From Alphaproteobacteria bacterium (lineage in GTDB: Bacteria; Pseudomonadota; Alphaproteobacteria; JANQMY01): a stretch of DNA of 64,000 nucleotides. Under the pieces are notes generated by a model that was given only the letters and a program-made list of their open reading frames with translations, was not told the origin of the DNA and searched no databases. Location: NCBI GenBank assembly GCA_028289425.1, contig JANQPL010000011.1, forward strand, positions 186,001 through 250,000, read 5' to 3'. Below, piece by piece: positions 7,740-14,805 of the stretch. Position 1 is the stretch's first letter. Every line of letters begins with the position of its first letter. The translations under genes were made by a program, and so were the position numbers.

Positions 7740-9386
7740 ATGCGCAACAAGACCAAACTTCTCAGCACCGTGATGATCGCGAGCACGCTTGCGGTGACAG
7801 GCGCGCTGGCCGGCCCGAAACCGTCGCGCGACGACATTGTCGTTTCCCCCGACCTCACCATCAATCAGGGCAAAGACGGCAATTTCGGGTTTAACAACAA
7901 AGGCTCCCACAATCTGGGCTGGGGCAATGAAGGCACCGGCAATAGAGGCGGCGGGAACGGCGTCGGTTCGTCCGCGGATGACACCTCCACGGCCGGCTCC
8001 CACAATCTGGGTTTTCACAATGGCGTCGGTGCCCAAGCGACCGACGGTAGCCGCGCCGGCAACCGCAACGTCGGCATTGGAAACGGCAGCGCAACCAATG
8101 GCGGCACGTTGGGTGCTGGGAGGGGGGGAACTGCCGGTTCACATAACATCGGAATCAACAATGCCGTGGCCATGGACCGTGGGTCTATAGCGGCGGGCGA
8201 TGGCGGCAGCGCGGCGAGTGGCAATATCGGCATCAAAAACGCCAGCGCCATCGGCCAAAAAACGCAAATCGCCGCGGGCGGGTTCGGGGCGCAGGCAGGC
8301 AACAAAAATATCGGAAATGGAAATGGATCGGCACTCGAAGGCTCGACCCGCGTCTTCGCGATAAATCCGATAGAGGACGGCATCGCCACCGCGGGCAGCC
8401 GCAATATCGGCAACAGCAACGGCACTGCTGATAATGCGGGCAGCGTTATTGCCGAAAATGTATTAGGGGCCGACAACGCCAACGCCACCGCGGGCAGCCG
8501 CAATATCGGTAACGGCAACGGCGCCGCGGACAATAGGGGCAATGTCCTCGCCGAAAATAGCTTGGATACCAGCAATGTCGACGCCACGGCGGGCAGCGGC
8601 AATATCGGTAACCGCAACGGCACCGCGGATAACGGCGGCAATGTCAGAGCCATAAATCGCACCGATGCCGCTGATGCGGATGCCTCGGCGGGCAGCGCCA
8701 ATATCGGAAACGGCAACGGCGCCGCGGACAATGGCGGCTTGGTCGATGTCTTTAATTTCGATTCGGGGACCGGCGCCAGCGGCTTTGCGGGAAGTCGCAA
8801 TATCGGCAATGGCAATGGCGCTGCCGAAAATTCCGGCTCCGTTCGCGTTGATAATGCGGGAGAAGACAGCACAGGCACTGCGGGGAGCAGGAATATTGGA
8901 AACGGGAACGGCACGGCGAACCAGGGCGGGCTCGCCGCCCAAACCATGGTGCAAGGTGATAGTGCCACTGCAGGCGCCGGTAACATCGGCAACGACAACG
9001 GGACAGTTGAAGGTTCCCAATCGACTATCATTGCCCAAGCCGACGGGATGGCCGCCTCCAACAATCTTGGATTCGGCAACGCGCGCGCGCTGAATGCGGG
9101 CGCCATGTTGGCCGCCACTCCCGGTTCTCGAATCGGTGTTGGCAATATCGGCTTTGACAACGCGACCGCGGACAACGGCACCAACAACTTCGCGATCGAA
9201 GGCGGAACGGCAATGAGCGGCAATGTGGGCGGGTCTAACGGCAACGCCATCGATGGCAGCATTACGGCTATGGGCGCGGGGTCGTTTGCCGGCAGCGGCA
9301 ATGTGGGATTTGGCGTTGGCGACGGTCCGCTGAGCGCGGGGCCGGGCGAGGTGGTGGGCAGCTTCAACCTGCCGGGGCTGCCATAG
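7740..9386 (+). CDS. Large secreted xNxGx repeat protein 3 with 33-residue super-repeats
   Basis: This 548-residue product is the longest of the set. It has a signal peptide ending ALA, then SPDLTINQGKDGNFGFNN, a diverged form of the shared entry motif. From about residue 217 it has a higher-order repeat of 33 residues (99 bp) beginning TAGSRNIGNGNGAADN. Four exact-length units start at 8388, 8487, 8586 and 8685, followed by shortened ones. The C-terminus is VVGSFNLPGLP. The ATG at 7740 is chosen because it begins the signal peptide; an earlier in-frame ATG at 7668 lies inside gene 2. Spacing to gene 2 is 25 nt and to gene 4 is 29 nt, so co-transcription is likely. Function unknown. Confidence 0.85.
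   Translation: MRNKTKLLSTVMIASTLAVTGALAGPKPSRDDIVVSPDLTINQGKDGNFGFNNKGSHNLGWGNEGTGNRGGGNGVGSSADDTSTAGSHNLGFHNGVGAQATDGSRAGNRNVGIGNGSATNGGTLGAGRGGTAGSHNIGINNAVAMDRGSIAAGDGGSAASGNIGIKNASAIGQKTQIAAGGFGAQAGNKNIGNGNGSALEGSTRVFAINPIEDGIATAGSRNIGNSNGTADNAGSVIAENVLGADNANATAGSRNIGNGNGAADNRGNVLAENSLDTSNVDATAGSGNIGNRNGTADNGGNVRAINRTDAADADASAGSANIGNGNGAADNGGLVDVFNFDSGTGASGFAGSRNIGNGNGAAENSGSVRVDNAGEDSTGTAGSRNIGNGNGTANQGGLAAQTMVQGDSATAGAGNIGNDNGTVEGSQSTIIAQADGMAASNNLGFGNARALNAGAMLAATPGSRIGVGNIGFDNATADNGTNNFAIEGGTAMSGNVGGSNGNAIDGSITAMGAGSFAGSGNVGFGVGDGPLSAGPGEVVGSFNLPGLP
8388..8880 (+). repeat. 99-bp in-frame tandem repeats inside repeat protein 3
   Basis: Units beginning acc-gcg-ggc-agc (TAGS) recur every 99 bp at 8388, 8487 and 8586. 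A diverged unit starts at 8685 (SAGS), then one at 8784 (FAGS) of 31 codons. Each codes for GNIGNGNG, a (T/A)ADN turn and a variable 12-residue loop. Unequal crossing-over is the likely origin. Confidence 0.8.
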
Positions 9387-9415
9387 AGGTTGGATCTGTT
9401 AGGGGCAACAGGACG

Positions 9416-10303
9416 ATGAAAGCGATTTTACTCCGTACAGCGATGATTTTGGGCTTGGCCGCCCTGCCCGCCGCAGCAAGCGCCCAAGCCCTGAGCGACT
9501 TTCAGCTCGGCGACATCACCATCAATGCGGGTGACAATTGGGGGATCAACAATACGGGCAGCGGCAATTACGGCATCGGCAATGGCAGCCGCGACAATAA
9601 GGGGATCTTCAACGGCAACGGCAATTCCGGGCCAGGGCGTGCCGGTGAAGGCAATAAAGGCGCGTTCAACGGTAATGACAACACGACGGAAGTCGACTCA
9701 ACCACAAGCGCCGGCAATGACAATGTGGGCTTCGGAAACGGTAACGAAAACGAAGCCTTGGTCGGAAACGTCAGTGTCGGAAGCAAAAACATCGGTTTCG
9801 GAAACGGCGTCGGCAGTAGAGCGCTGCTTGCTAACGCCAGCGCCGGGAACGAAAACCTAGGCCTTGGCAATGGCGGGAACAACAGTGCGACGGGCCAAGA
9901 TTCCAGCGCCGGGGACAAAAATGTCGGCCTCGGTAATGGCAGCGAAAACCGCGCAACCGGCGTTGGCGGCAAGGCAGGCAATGAGAATAAGGGCCTGGGT
10001 AATGGCATTGAAAACAACGCCTCCTCAGGCAGTGCCGGCAGCAAGAATAAAGGGCTCGGCAACGGCGTTGAAAACTTCGCCTCGTTCCAAGGGTTTTCCG
10101 GGGACGAAAACACCGGCATCGGGAACGGGATCGGCAACGATACCGCCCTTGGCAGCGCCGGCTTTGGCAATATGGGGCTGGGTAATGGAATCGGCAATGT
10201 GTCGCCGCCGGCGGATGCTGGCAATTTCAATATGGGCGTGGGGCAAACGACACAGATCGGCGCCTTGGGCGCGCCCAATATCAGCATTCCGGGTCTGCCG
10301 TAA
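9416..10303 (+). CDS. Secreted Gly/Asn-rich xNxGx repeat protein 4
   Basis: The 295-residue protein starts with the signal peptide MKAILLRTAMILGLAALPA, cleaved around ASA-Q. The entry motif DFQLGDITINAGDNWGINN, repeats such as AGNENLGLGNG and the tail APNISIPGLP follow. The first 90 residues differ from those of repeat protein 5 at only about six positions, and the DNA is nearly identical there, so the pair is a recent duplication. The repeats have a regular 17-19-residue period: a Ser/Ala-Gly opening, GNxNxGxGNG and a variable acidic/Ala loop. It sits within the four-gene operon with 29-nt spacers on both sides. Function unknown; exported structural protein inferred. Confidence 0.87.
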   Translation: MKAILLRTAMILGLAALPAAASAQALSDFQLGDITINAGDNWGINNTGSGNYGIGNGSRDNKGIFNGNGNSGPGRAGEGNKGAFNGNDNTTEVDSTTSAGNDNVGFGNGNENEALVGNVSVGSKNIGFGNGVGSRALLANASAGNENLGLGNGGNNSATGQDSSAGDKNVGLGNGSENRATGVGGKAGNENKGLGNGIENNASSGSAGSKNKGLGNGVENFASFQGFSGDENTGIGNGIGNDTALGSAGFGNMGLGNGIGNVSPPADAGNFNMGVGQTTQIGALGAPNISIPGLP

Positions 10304-10332
10304 CGTGTGTATTTGTTAGAGGTAGCAGAACG

Positions 10333-11094
10333 ATGAAAGCGATTTTACTCCGTACAGCGATGGTTTTGGGCCTGGCCGCCCTGCCTGGCGCCGCGTTCGC
10401 GCAAGCGCTGAGCGACTTTCAGCTCGGCGACATCACCATCAATGCGGGTGACAATTGGGGCATTAACAATACGGGCAGTGGCAATTACGGCATCGGCAAC
10501 GGCAGCCGCGACAATAAGGGGATCTTCAACGGCAACGATAATTCGGGCCCAGGGCGTACCGGCGAAGGCAATAAAGGCGCGTTCAACGGCAACGGCAACT
10601 CTGACGAGTTCGGCGGATCAGCCGGCAACGATAATGCCGGGCTCGGCAATGGCATCGGCAACGACACCAAACTGGGCACCGCGAGGGCCGGCAACAACAA
10701 TAGCGGGATCGGCAATGGGGTCGATAACCTCGCCCGGTCCGAAAGCAGCGCCACCGCCGGCAGCGACAATCATGGGCTCGGCAATGGCATCGGCAGTTCG
10801 GCCGAATTTGACAACGCGCAGGCCGGCAACAGAAATGTCGGAATGGGCAATGGTCTTGAAAATATGGCCAGGGGGAACAACGCCAACGCCGGCAGCGAAA
10901 ACACAGGCGTGGGCAACGGCATCGGCAACACGAGTGGTGCCGATGGCGTCGCCGGCATCTTCAATCGCGGCATGGGCAATGGCATCGGCAACATAGCACC
11001 GCCCGGCGCGGGCAATACCAATACCGGGACGGGACAAACGACCCAAACCGGCGCCTTCGGCGCGGGCACCATCAGCATTCCCGGGCTGCCGTAA
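10333..11094 (+). CDS. Secreted Gly/Asn-rich xNxGx repeat protein 5
   Basis: At 253 residues this is the shortest member. It has a signal peptide cleaved near AFA-Q, the entry motif DFQLGDITINAG, then units such as GNDNAGLGNGIGNDTKLGT, and ends GAGTISIPGLP. It is a sister of repeat protein 4, sharing about 93 percent of the first 90 residues and the same C-terminal tail, while the middle repeats have drifted in number and loop sequence. The intergenic sequence before it (tgttagaggtagcagaacg) resembles the one before gene 4, so the duplication included the translation start region. It is followed by a strong terminator at 11122. Function unknown. Confidence 0.87.
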   Translation: MKAILLRTAMVLGLAALPGAAFAQALSDFQLGDITINAGDNWGINNTGSGNYGIGNGSRDNKGIFNGNDNSGPGRTGEGNKGAFNGNGNSDEFGGSAGNDNAGLGNGIGNDTKLGTARAGNNNSGIGNGVDNLARSESSATAGSDNHGLGNGIGSSAEFDNAQAGNRNVGMGNGLENMARGNNANAGSENTGVGNGIGNTSGADGVAGIFNRGMGNGIGNIAPPGAGNTNTGTGQTTQTGAFGAGTISIPGLP

Positions 11095-11121
11095 CTCATC
11101 TGCTTACGGAGGACCCTAAGA

Positions 11122-11150
11122 CCGGGCGTGCCCCCACGCCCGGTTTTTTT
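11122..11150 (+). terminator. Rho-independent terminator of the repeat-protein operon
   Basis: Perfect 9-bp arms, ccgggcgtg (11122-11130) and cacgcccgg (11135-11143), enclose a cccc loop and are followed by seven T. It lies 28 nt after the last repeat-protein stop and marks the end of the four-gene unit. Confidence 0.9.
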
Positions 11151-11564
11151 GGAGACATATTTCAATAGGGCCTGACCCTTTCGATCGGCCGGATGTGGAT
11201 TGCCCGGACTTGCGCCGGGCAATGACGACTTGAAATAGAGCCGGGTCGAGCCATAAAAAACATCGTCATCACACGGCAAGCGCCCCGGTCCGCGCTTTGC
11301 GCGGCCGGAGCACAGGCTCCGTGAGTCCGGGCCTGCCTTTGCCGAACGACCCGTCGCCCGAAGGGCTTTGGCCCGCAGGGCGAAGCTTAGGCTTCGCGCA
11401 GGCAGGTGATCCAGGGCGACCTTCTCCTGATTTTCTAAATTGCGACTCCATTCGTCTCTTGCTCTGGATGCCCGCAACACCCCGGCGGGCGCACGGGCAT
11501 GACGCGAAGGGGTAGCGATCGGCGCTTATGAGTGTTCGCGCGGGGATGACACGCTTGAAGACAA
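11151..11564. other. Noncoding region with dispersed repeats
   Basis: No gene is supported here. A palindromic repeat at about 11198-11234 (attgcccggacttgcgccgg, then gcaat) has a relative at 25198-25243. A longer one from about 11266 starts gtcatcac-cggc and ends gtgatcca, as does 25269-25304. GC-rich short inverted repeats (gcgaagcttaggcttcgc) fill the rest. Confidence 0.65.
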
Positions 11565-12827
11565 TTACTCCGCGGCCGTGGTCTGATTGACCTGCGCTTT
11601 CTTGACGGAGGCCTTCACCACCGGAATGTCGTCATCCGCCAGGGGTTGCATCCACTTCTTGCGCTTCAACGCCGCTGCCACGTAAGGCGCAAGCTCTTCT
11701 TGCTTCTCCCGTTCACGGTCTGCAACTTGCGCCTTGAATTCGGGCATGACATCGGTCGCAAACAGATCGAGCGACGCGCAAATGTCGTGGTGGGAATTGC
11801 GCCCTGCCTGCTGCATAAAGATGATCTGGTCCACGCCAGCGTCCTGCAGATCCATGAGATGACGGCGCATGTCGGCCGGCGTGCCGATACCGGGTGCCTG
11901 GTCGCCCATGGCATCGGGCCCGGCATTTTCCGCCGCCGCCACCAGCCGGTCGGTCTTATCACCGCGCAGCTCTTGAAACTCGGCCCACAAATTCGTCCGT
12001 CCCGGGACAGTATCGTGCGCGACCAACGCATTGAGCGCATAGCCGAAAAACTCGAACCCTTCTTGACCGCGCTTGATGGCTTCCACCCGATTGTGATGGA
12101 TCGAAAAGGCCGACACCATGGCGATGTTGGCGTGCACGGTATGGCCAAGCGGCACGCAGTCATCGGACTTGATGATGCCGTAATAAATGTCGCTCCATTT
12201 ACGGGCTTCGTCCGGGTCCACAAAGGAAAAGGCGAGCGCGCCCACCCCTAAGCTCGCGGCCACTTTGATGGTGTCGCGGTTGGTGCACGCCATCCACATG
12301 GGCGGATGGGGCGACTGCAGAGGCTTGGGCAGCACATTGCGGCAGGGCATGGAAAAATATTTGCCCTCGAACCCCGGATAAGGATCCAGCACCATCATAT
12401 TGGCGATTTGCTCCGCCGCCTCGATGGCCATGGCGCGCTTTTCTTTGGCCGGAATGCCGAAGCCGCCAAGCTCGAGCCGGGTTGCGCCTTCGCCGATACC
12501 GAAATCCACCCGGCCGTCGGACATAAGGTCGAGCGTGGCGAGCCCTTCGGCGGTGCGGGCCGGATGATTGTAATTGGGGATCACCTGGCGGATGCCGTGG
12601 CCCAGGCGGATGTTCTTGGTGCGCGCCGCAGCACAAGCCAGAAACACTTCGGGAGCGGACGAATGGGAGTACTCATCCAAGAAATGGTGTTCCACTTCCC
12701 AGGCATAATCATAGCCAAGCTGATCGGCGAGAACGATCTGGTCCAGCGCGTCTTTGAAAAGCTTGTGTTCGTCGCCCTTGTTCCAGGGTTTCGGCAATTG
12801 GTGTTCGTAAAAGACCCCAAATCTCAT
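11565..12827 (-). CDS. LLM-class flavin-dependent monooxygenase (luciferase-like)
   Basis: The 420-residue protein begins MRFGVFYEHQLPKPW, has EVEHHFLDEYSHSSAPEVF near residue 45 and DLMSDGRVDFGIGEGATRLE near residue 105. These are hallmarks of the bacterial luciferase-like (LLM) TIM-barrel family, which uses reduced flavin and often O2 to oxidise small organic substrates. It is longer than average for the family because of a charged C-terminal extension of about 50 residues ending in Lys/Ala/Gln-rich sequence. It stands alone on the minus strand between the repeat-protein locus and two small membrane-protein genes. Substrate unknown. Confidence 0.87.
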   Translation of the reverse strand: MRFGVFYEHQLPKPWNKGDEHKLFKDALDQIVLADQLGYDYAWEVEHHFLDEYSHSSAPEVFLACAAARTKNIRLGHGIRQVIPNYNHPARTAEGLATLDLMSDGRVDFGIGEGATRLELGGFGIPAKEKRAMAIEAAEQIANMMVLDPYPGFEGKYFSMPCRNVLPKPLQSPHPPMWMACTNRDTIKVAASLGVGALAFSFVDPDEARKWSDIYYGIIKSDDCVPLGHTVHANIAMVSAFSIHHNRVEAIKRGQEGFEFFGYALNALVAHDTVPGRTNLWAEFQELRGDKTDRLVAAAENAGPDAMGDQAPGIGTPADMRRHLMDLQDAGVDQIIFMQQAGRNSHHDICASLDLFATDVMPEFKAQVADREREKQEELAPYVAAALKRKKWMQPLADDDIPVVKASVKKAQVNQTTAAE

Positions 12828-13002
12828 GGGTGCGTCCTTCCTGCCGGCTGTTTCAAAGCGTTTCCAGGTGAAGTGCCAAAAATGGATATTGGCGGTTCAC
12901 CGTCCGGAAACGCGCAAAAAAAGTGCCGCAGCCAAGCTGACTTTTTGTCAATAGCGGCGGCCAACGATAGCAGTCGGCGCGGCACGTGCCAATCGATGCA
13001 AA

Positions 13003-13416
13003 TCAGGTCGACACAAGTTTTCCACGAGCACGCACATGAAAGAATAACAACAGCACGGCGCCATAAGACACCGCCAGCAGTCCCATAAACAGCCAGGGCA
13101 CACTGGCCATGATTAATGCCGGCTCGTTGGCGAGCGTATGAAACGCCAAAGCAGAGTCGTTTGTTTGCCCTAAGCTTCTGATTTCACCCGCGAGATTTAC
13201 CAGATCGTGCGAGGTGCGATACATGGCGAAGCCGACGAGAGCGGTGGCTTCCGTAAACAGACCAATCGCCACATAGACCATCGTTTTGGTCAGTTTGTCG
13301 GCGACCAAATAGGCCGCGGCGACAACGGCAAACAGAATTGTCAAGAACGTATCCATCTGCGCGCCGAGCAGCGCGGCGCTTTCATCGAACAAGTACACCA
13401 GTTCAAACTCCGACAT
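13003..13416 (-). CDS. Small membrane protein, paralogue A
   Basis: This 137-residue hydrophobic protein has the N-terminus MSEFELVYLFDESAALL and three to four predicted membrane segments (about residues 22-42, 48-68 and 105-127). It ends HVRARGKLVST. The overall design and the opening M-(S/T)-(E/D)-FEL match the next gene upstream (13477-13890), so the two are tandem paralogues 60 nt apart and probably co-transcribed. A good RBS (gggaggag) precedes the ATG. I do not recognise the family and assign no function. Confidence 0.75.
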   Translation of the reverse strand: MSEFELVYLFDESAALLGAQMDTFLTILFAVVAAAYLVADKLTKTMVYVAIGLFTEATALVGFAMYRTSHDLVNLAGEIRSLGQTNDSALAFHTLANEPALIMASVPWLFMGLLAVSYGAVLLLFFHVRARGKLVST

Positions 13417-13476
13417 AAGATCGTCTCCTCCCGATTAAGTCCGTGCGGGAAAAGACTAGCGCATATTGGGGCGCGG

Positions 13477-13890
13477 TTAAGCGGCCCGGCCAATGCCCCC
13501 ACGTCGGCACTGAAAGAAGAAGTAAATTGCGCCAAAAAAGATGGTCGCGTTTGCCGCATTGAAGGCAATGGGAAGCAGGGTCAGCAGCCGGCGCGGCACA
13601 TAGGCAACGGCCTGCCATTCCAAATCCGACTGTCCTGCCGCGACCGCAACGCCGATCTTTTGGCCAAGCGAAATCAAAGACATGACCGACAGCGCTTGCT
13701 GAAAGACCGCCAGCGACATGGTGACCACAAACAGAGAAATGACCAGCACGGCCAGCCCGCGGGACAAATCGCGCGCGACGAAATAGGACGTGACCACAAA
13801 AGCGAAAATGATCGAGTAATACACGGTGAACAGGGTGTACACATCCATGGCCACATCGGCGTATAGGCTGGCCAGCTCAAAATCCGTCAT
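13477..13890 (-). CDS. Small membrane protein, paralogue B
   Basis: The 137-residue protein begins MTDFELASLYADVAMDVYTLF and has the same length and arrangement as paralogue A: a short acidic amphipathic start, a first membrane helix followed by Y-(F/L)-VA-(R/D)-(D/K)-L, a second helix, a loop and a last helix near residues 112-130. It is preceded by a strong RBS (aaaggaggg). Possible roles include a small accessory or sensing membrane protein, but nothing in the sequence decides this. Confidence 0.75.
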   Translation of the reverse strand: MTDFELASLYADVAMDVYTLFTVYYSIIFAFVVTSYFVARDLSRGLAVLVISLFVVTMSLAVFQQALSVMSLISLGQKIGVAVAAGQSDLEWQAVAYVPRRLLTLLPIAFNAANATIFFGAIYFFFQCRRGGIGRAA

Positions 13891-13970
13891 CGGCTCCCTC
13901 CTTTAGCTATCTTTGATTTGTCGAAGACTAGCCGTAAGCTTGGTCAAAACACCAATCGGAGGCGCGGCCC

Positions 13971-14801
13971 ATGGGCAAGCTATCGGGACAAACGGCCCTT
14001 GTGACGGGCGCAGGACAAGGCATTGGGCTGTCCATTGCCCGGAAGCTTGCCGCCGAGGGGGCCAATGTGGTGGCCAACGATCTGGACGAAACGGCCTGCG
14101 CCGATGTGGTCGGCGATATCGCGGCCCAAGGCGGGGCGAGCCTGGCGGTGCCGGGGGATGTGACGGCGCCCGATTTCGGGGAGCGCGCCGTGGGCGAGGC
14201 GCTCTCCCATTTCGGGGATCTGGATATCATCATCAATAATGCGGGCTACATTTGGAACACATCGGCGCTCAACCACACGGATGAGCAATGGGCGGCGATG
14301 ATCGACATGCATTTGACCGCGCCGTTCCGGCTGCTGCGCGCGGCGGGCGCCCATTTCCGGAACGAGGCCAAGCGCCTCATCTCCGCCGGCGAACCGCTGC
14401 CCTGCCGAAAGATCGTAAACATTTCCTCCGTGTCCGGCGTATTTGGTGCCGCGACCCAAATCAGCTATTCCGCCGCCAAGTCAGGCGTGGTGGGCATGAC
14501 CAAAACGCTCGCCAAGGAATGGGGGCGCTATAATGTGACCGTGAATGCGGTAGCCTTTGGCCACATCGCCACCCGGCTGACCCAGCCATACGAAGAAGCG
14601 CCGGAAGAAATCACCATTGGCGGGCGGGCCCATAAAGTGGGGCTCACCAAACAGCACATCACCCAAATTCAGGAAATGACGCCCCTGGGGCGCACCGGCA
14701 CGCCGGACGATGCCGCCGGCGCCGTGGTGCTGTTCTGCTTTCCCGAAAGCAATTTCGTCAGTGGACAGATCCTGATCGCCAGCGGCGGCTTGGAGATGTG
14801 A
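13971..14801 (+). CDS. Short-chain dehydrogenase/reductase (SDR)
   Basis: A classical SDR of 276 residues: the NAD(P)-binding TGAGQGIG is near residue 13, NNAG near 91, the catalytic Ser in NISSVSG near 150, and the YxxxK motif as YSAAK near 165. An insertion around residues 125-145 lengthens the substrate loop. The C-terminal QILIASGG is typical. It reduces or oxidises a keto/hydroxy group, with unknown substrate. It is divergent from the small membrane-protein genes and ends 4 nt before the convergent lipoprotein gene. Confidence 0.92.
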   Translation: MGKLSGQTALVTGAGQGIGLSIARKLAAEGANVVANDLDETACADVVGDIAAQGGASLAVPGDVTAPDFGERAVGEALSHFGDLDIIINNAGYIWNTSALNHTDEQWAAMIDMHLTAPFRLLRAAGAHFRNEAKRLISAGEPLPCRKIVNISSVSGVFGAATQISYSAAKSGVVGMTKTLAKEWGRYNVTVNAVAFGHIATRLTQPYEEAPEEITIGGRAHKVGLTKQHITQIQEMTPLGRTGTPDDAAGAVVLFCFPESNFVSGQILIASGGLEM

Positions 14802-14805
14802 GCAG

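Noticed and set aside
8015-9367. 450-codon Pro/Leu/Ala-rich open frame opposite repeat protein 3
   Set aside because: Same antisense effect of the repeat. Sequence is low complexity with no start signal.
5300-11080. Possible CRISPR-like array because of many short repeats
   Set aside because: Repeats are in-frame codons for xNxGx units, irregular in length, without palindromic direct repeats, constant-size spacers or cas genes.
5221-11094. RTX calcium-binding toxin or type I secretion substrates
   Set aside because: Repeats are xNxGx rather than GGxGxDxUx. There are N-terminal Sec signals, and no type I exporter is adjacent.
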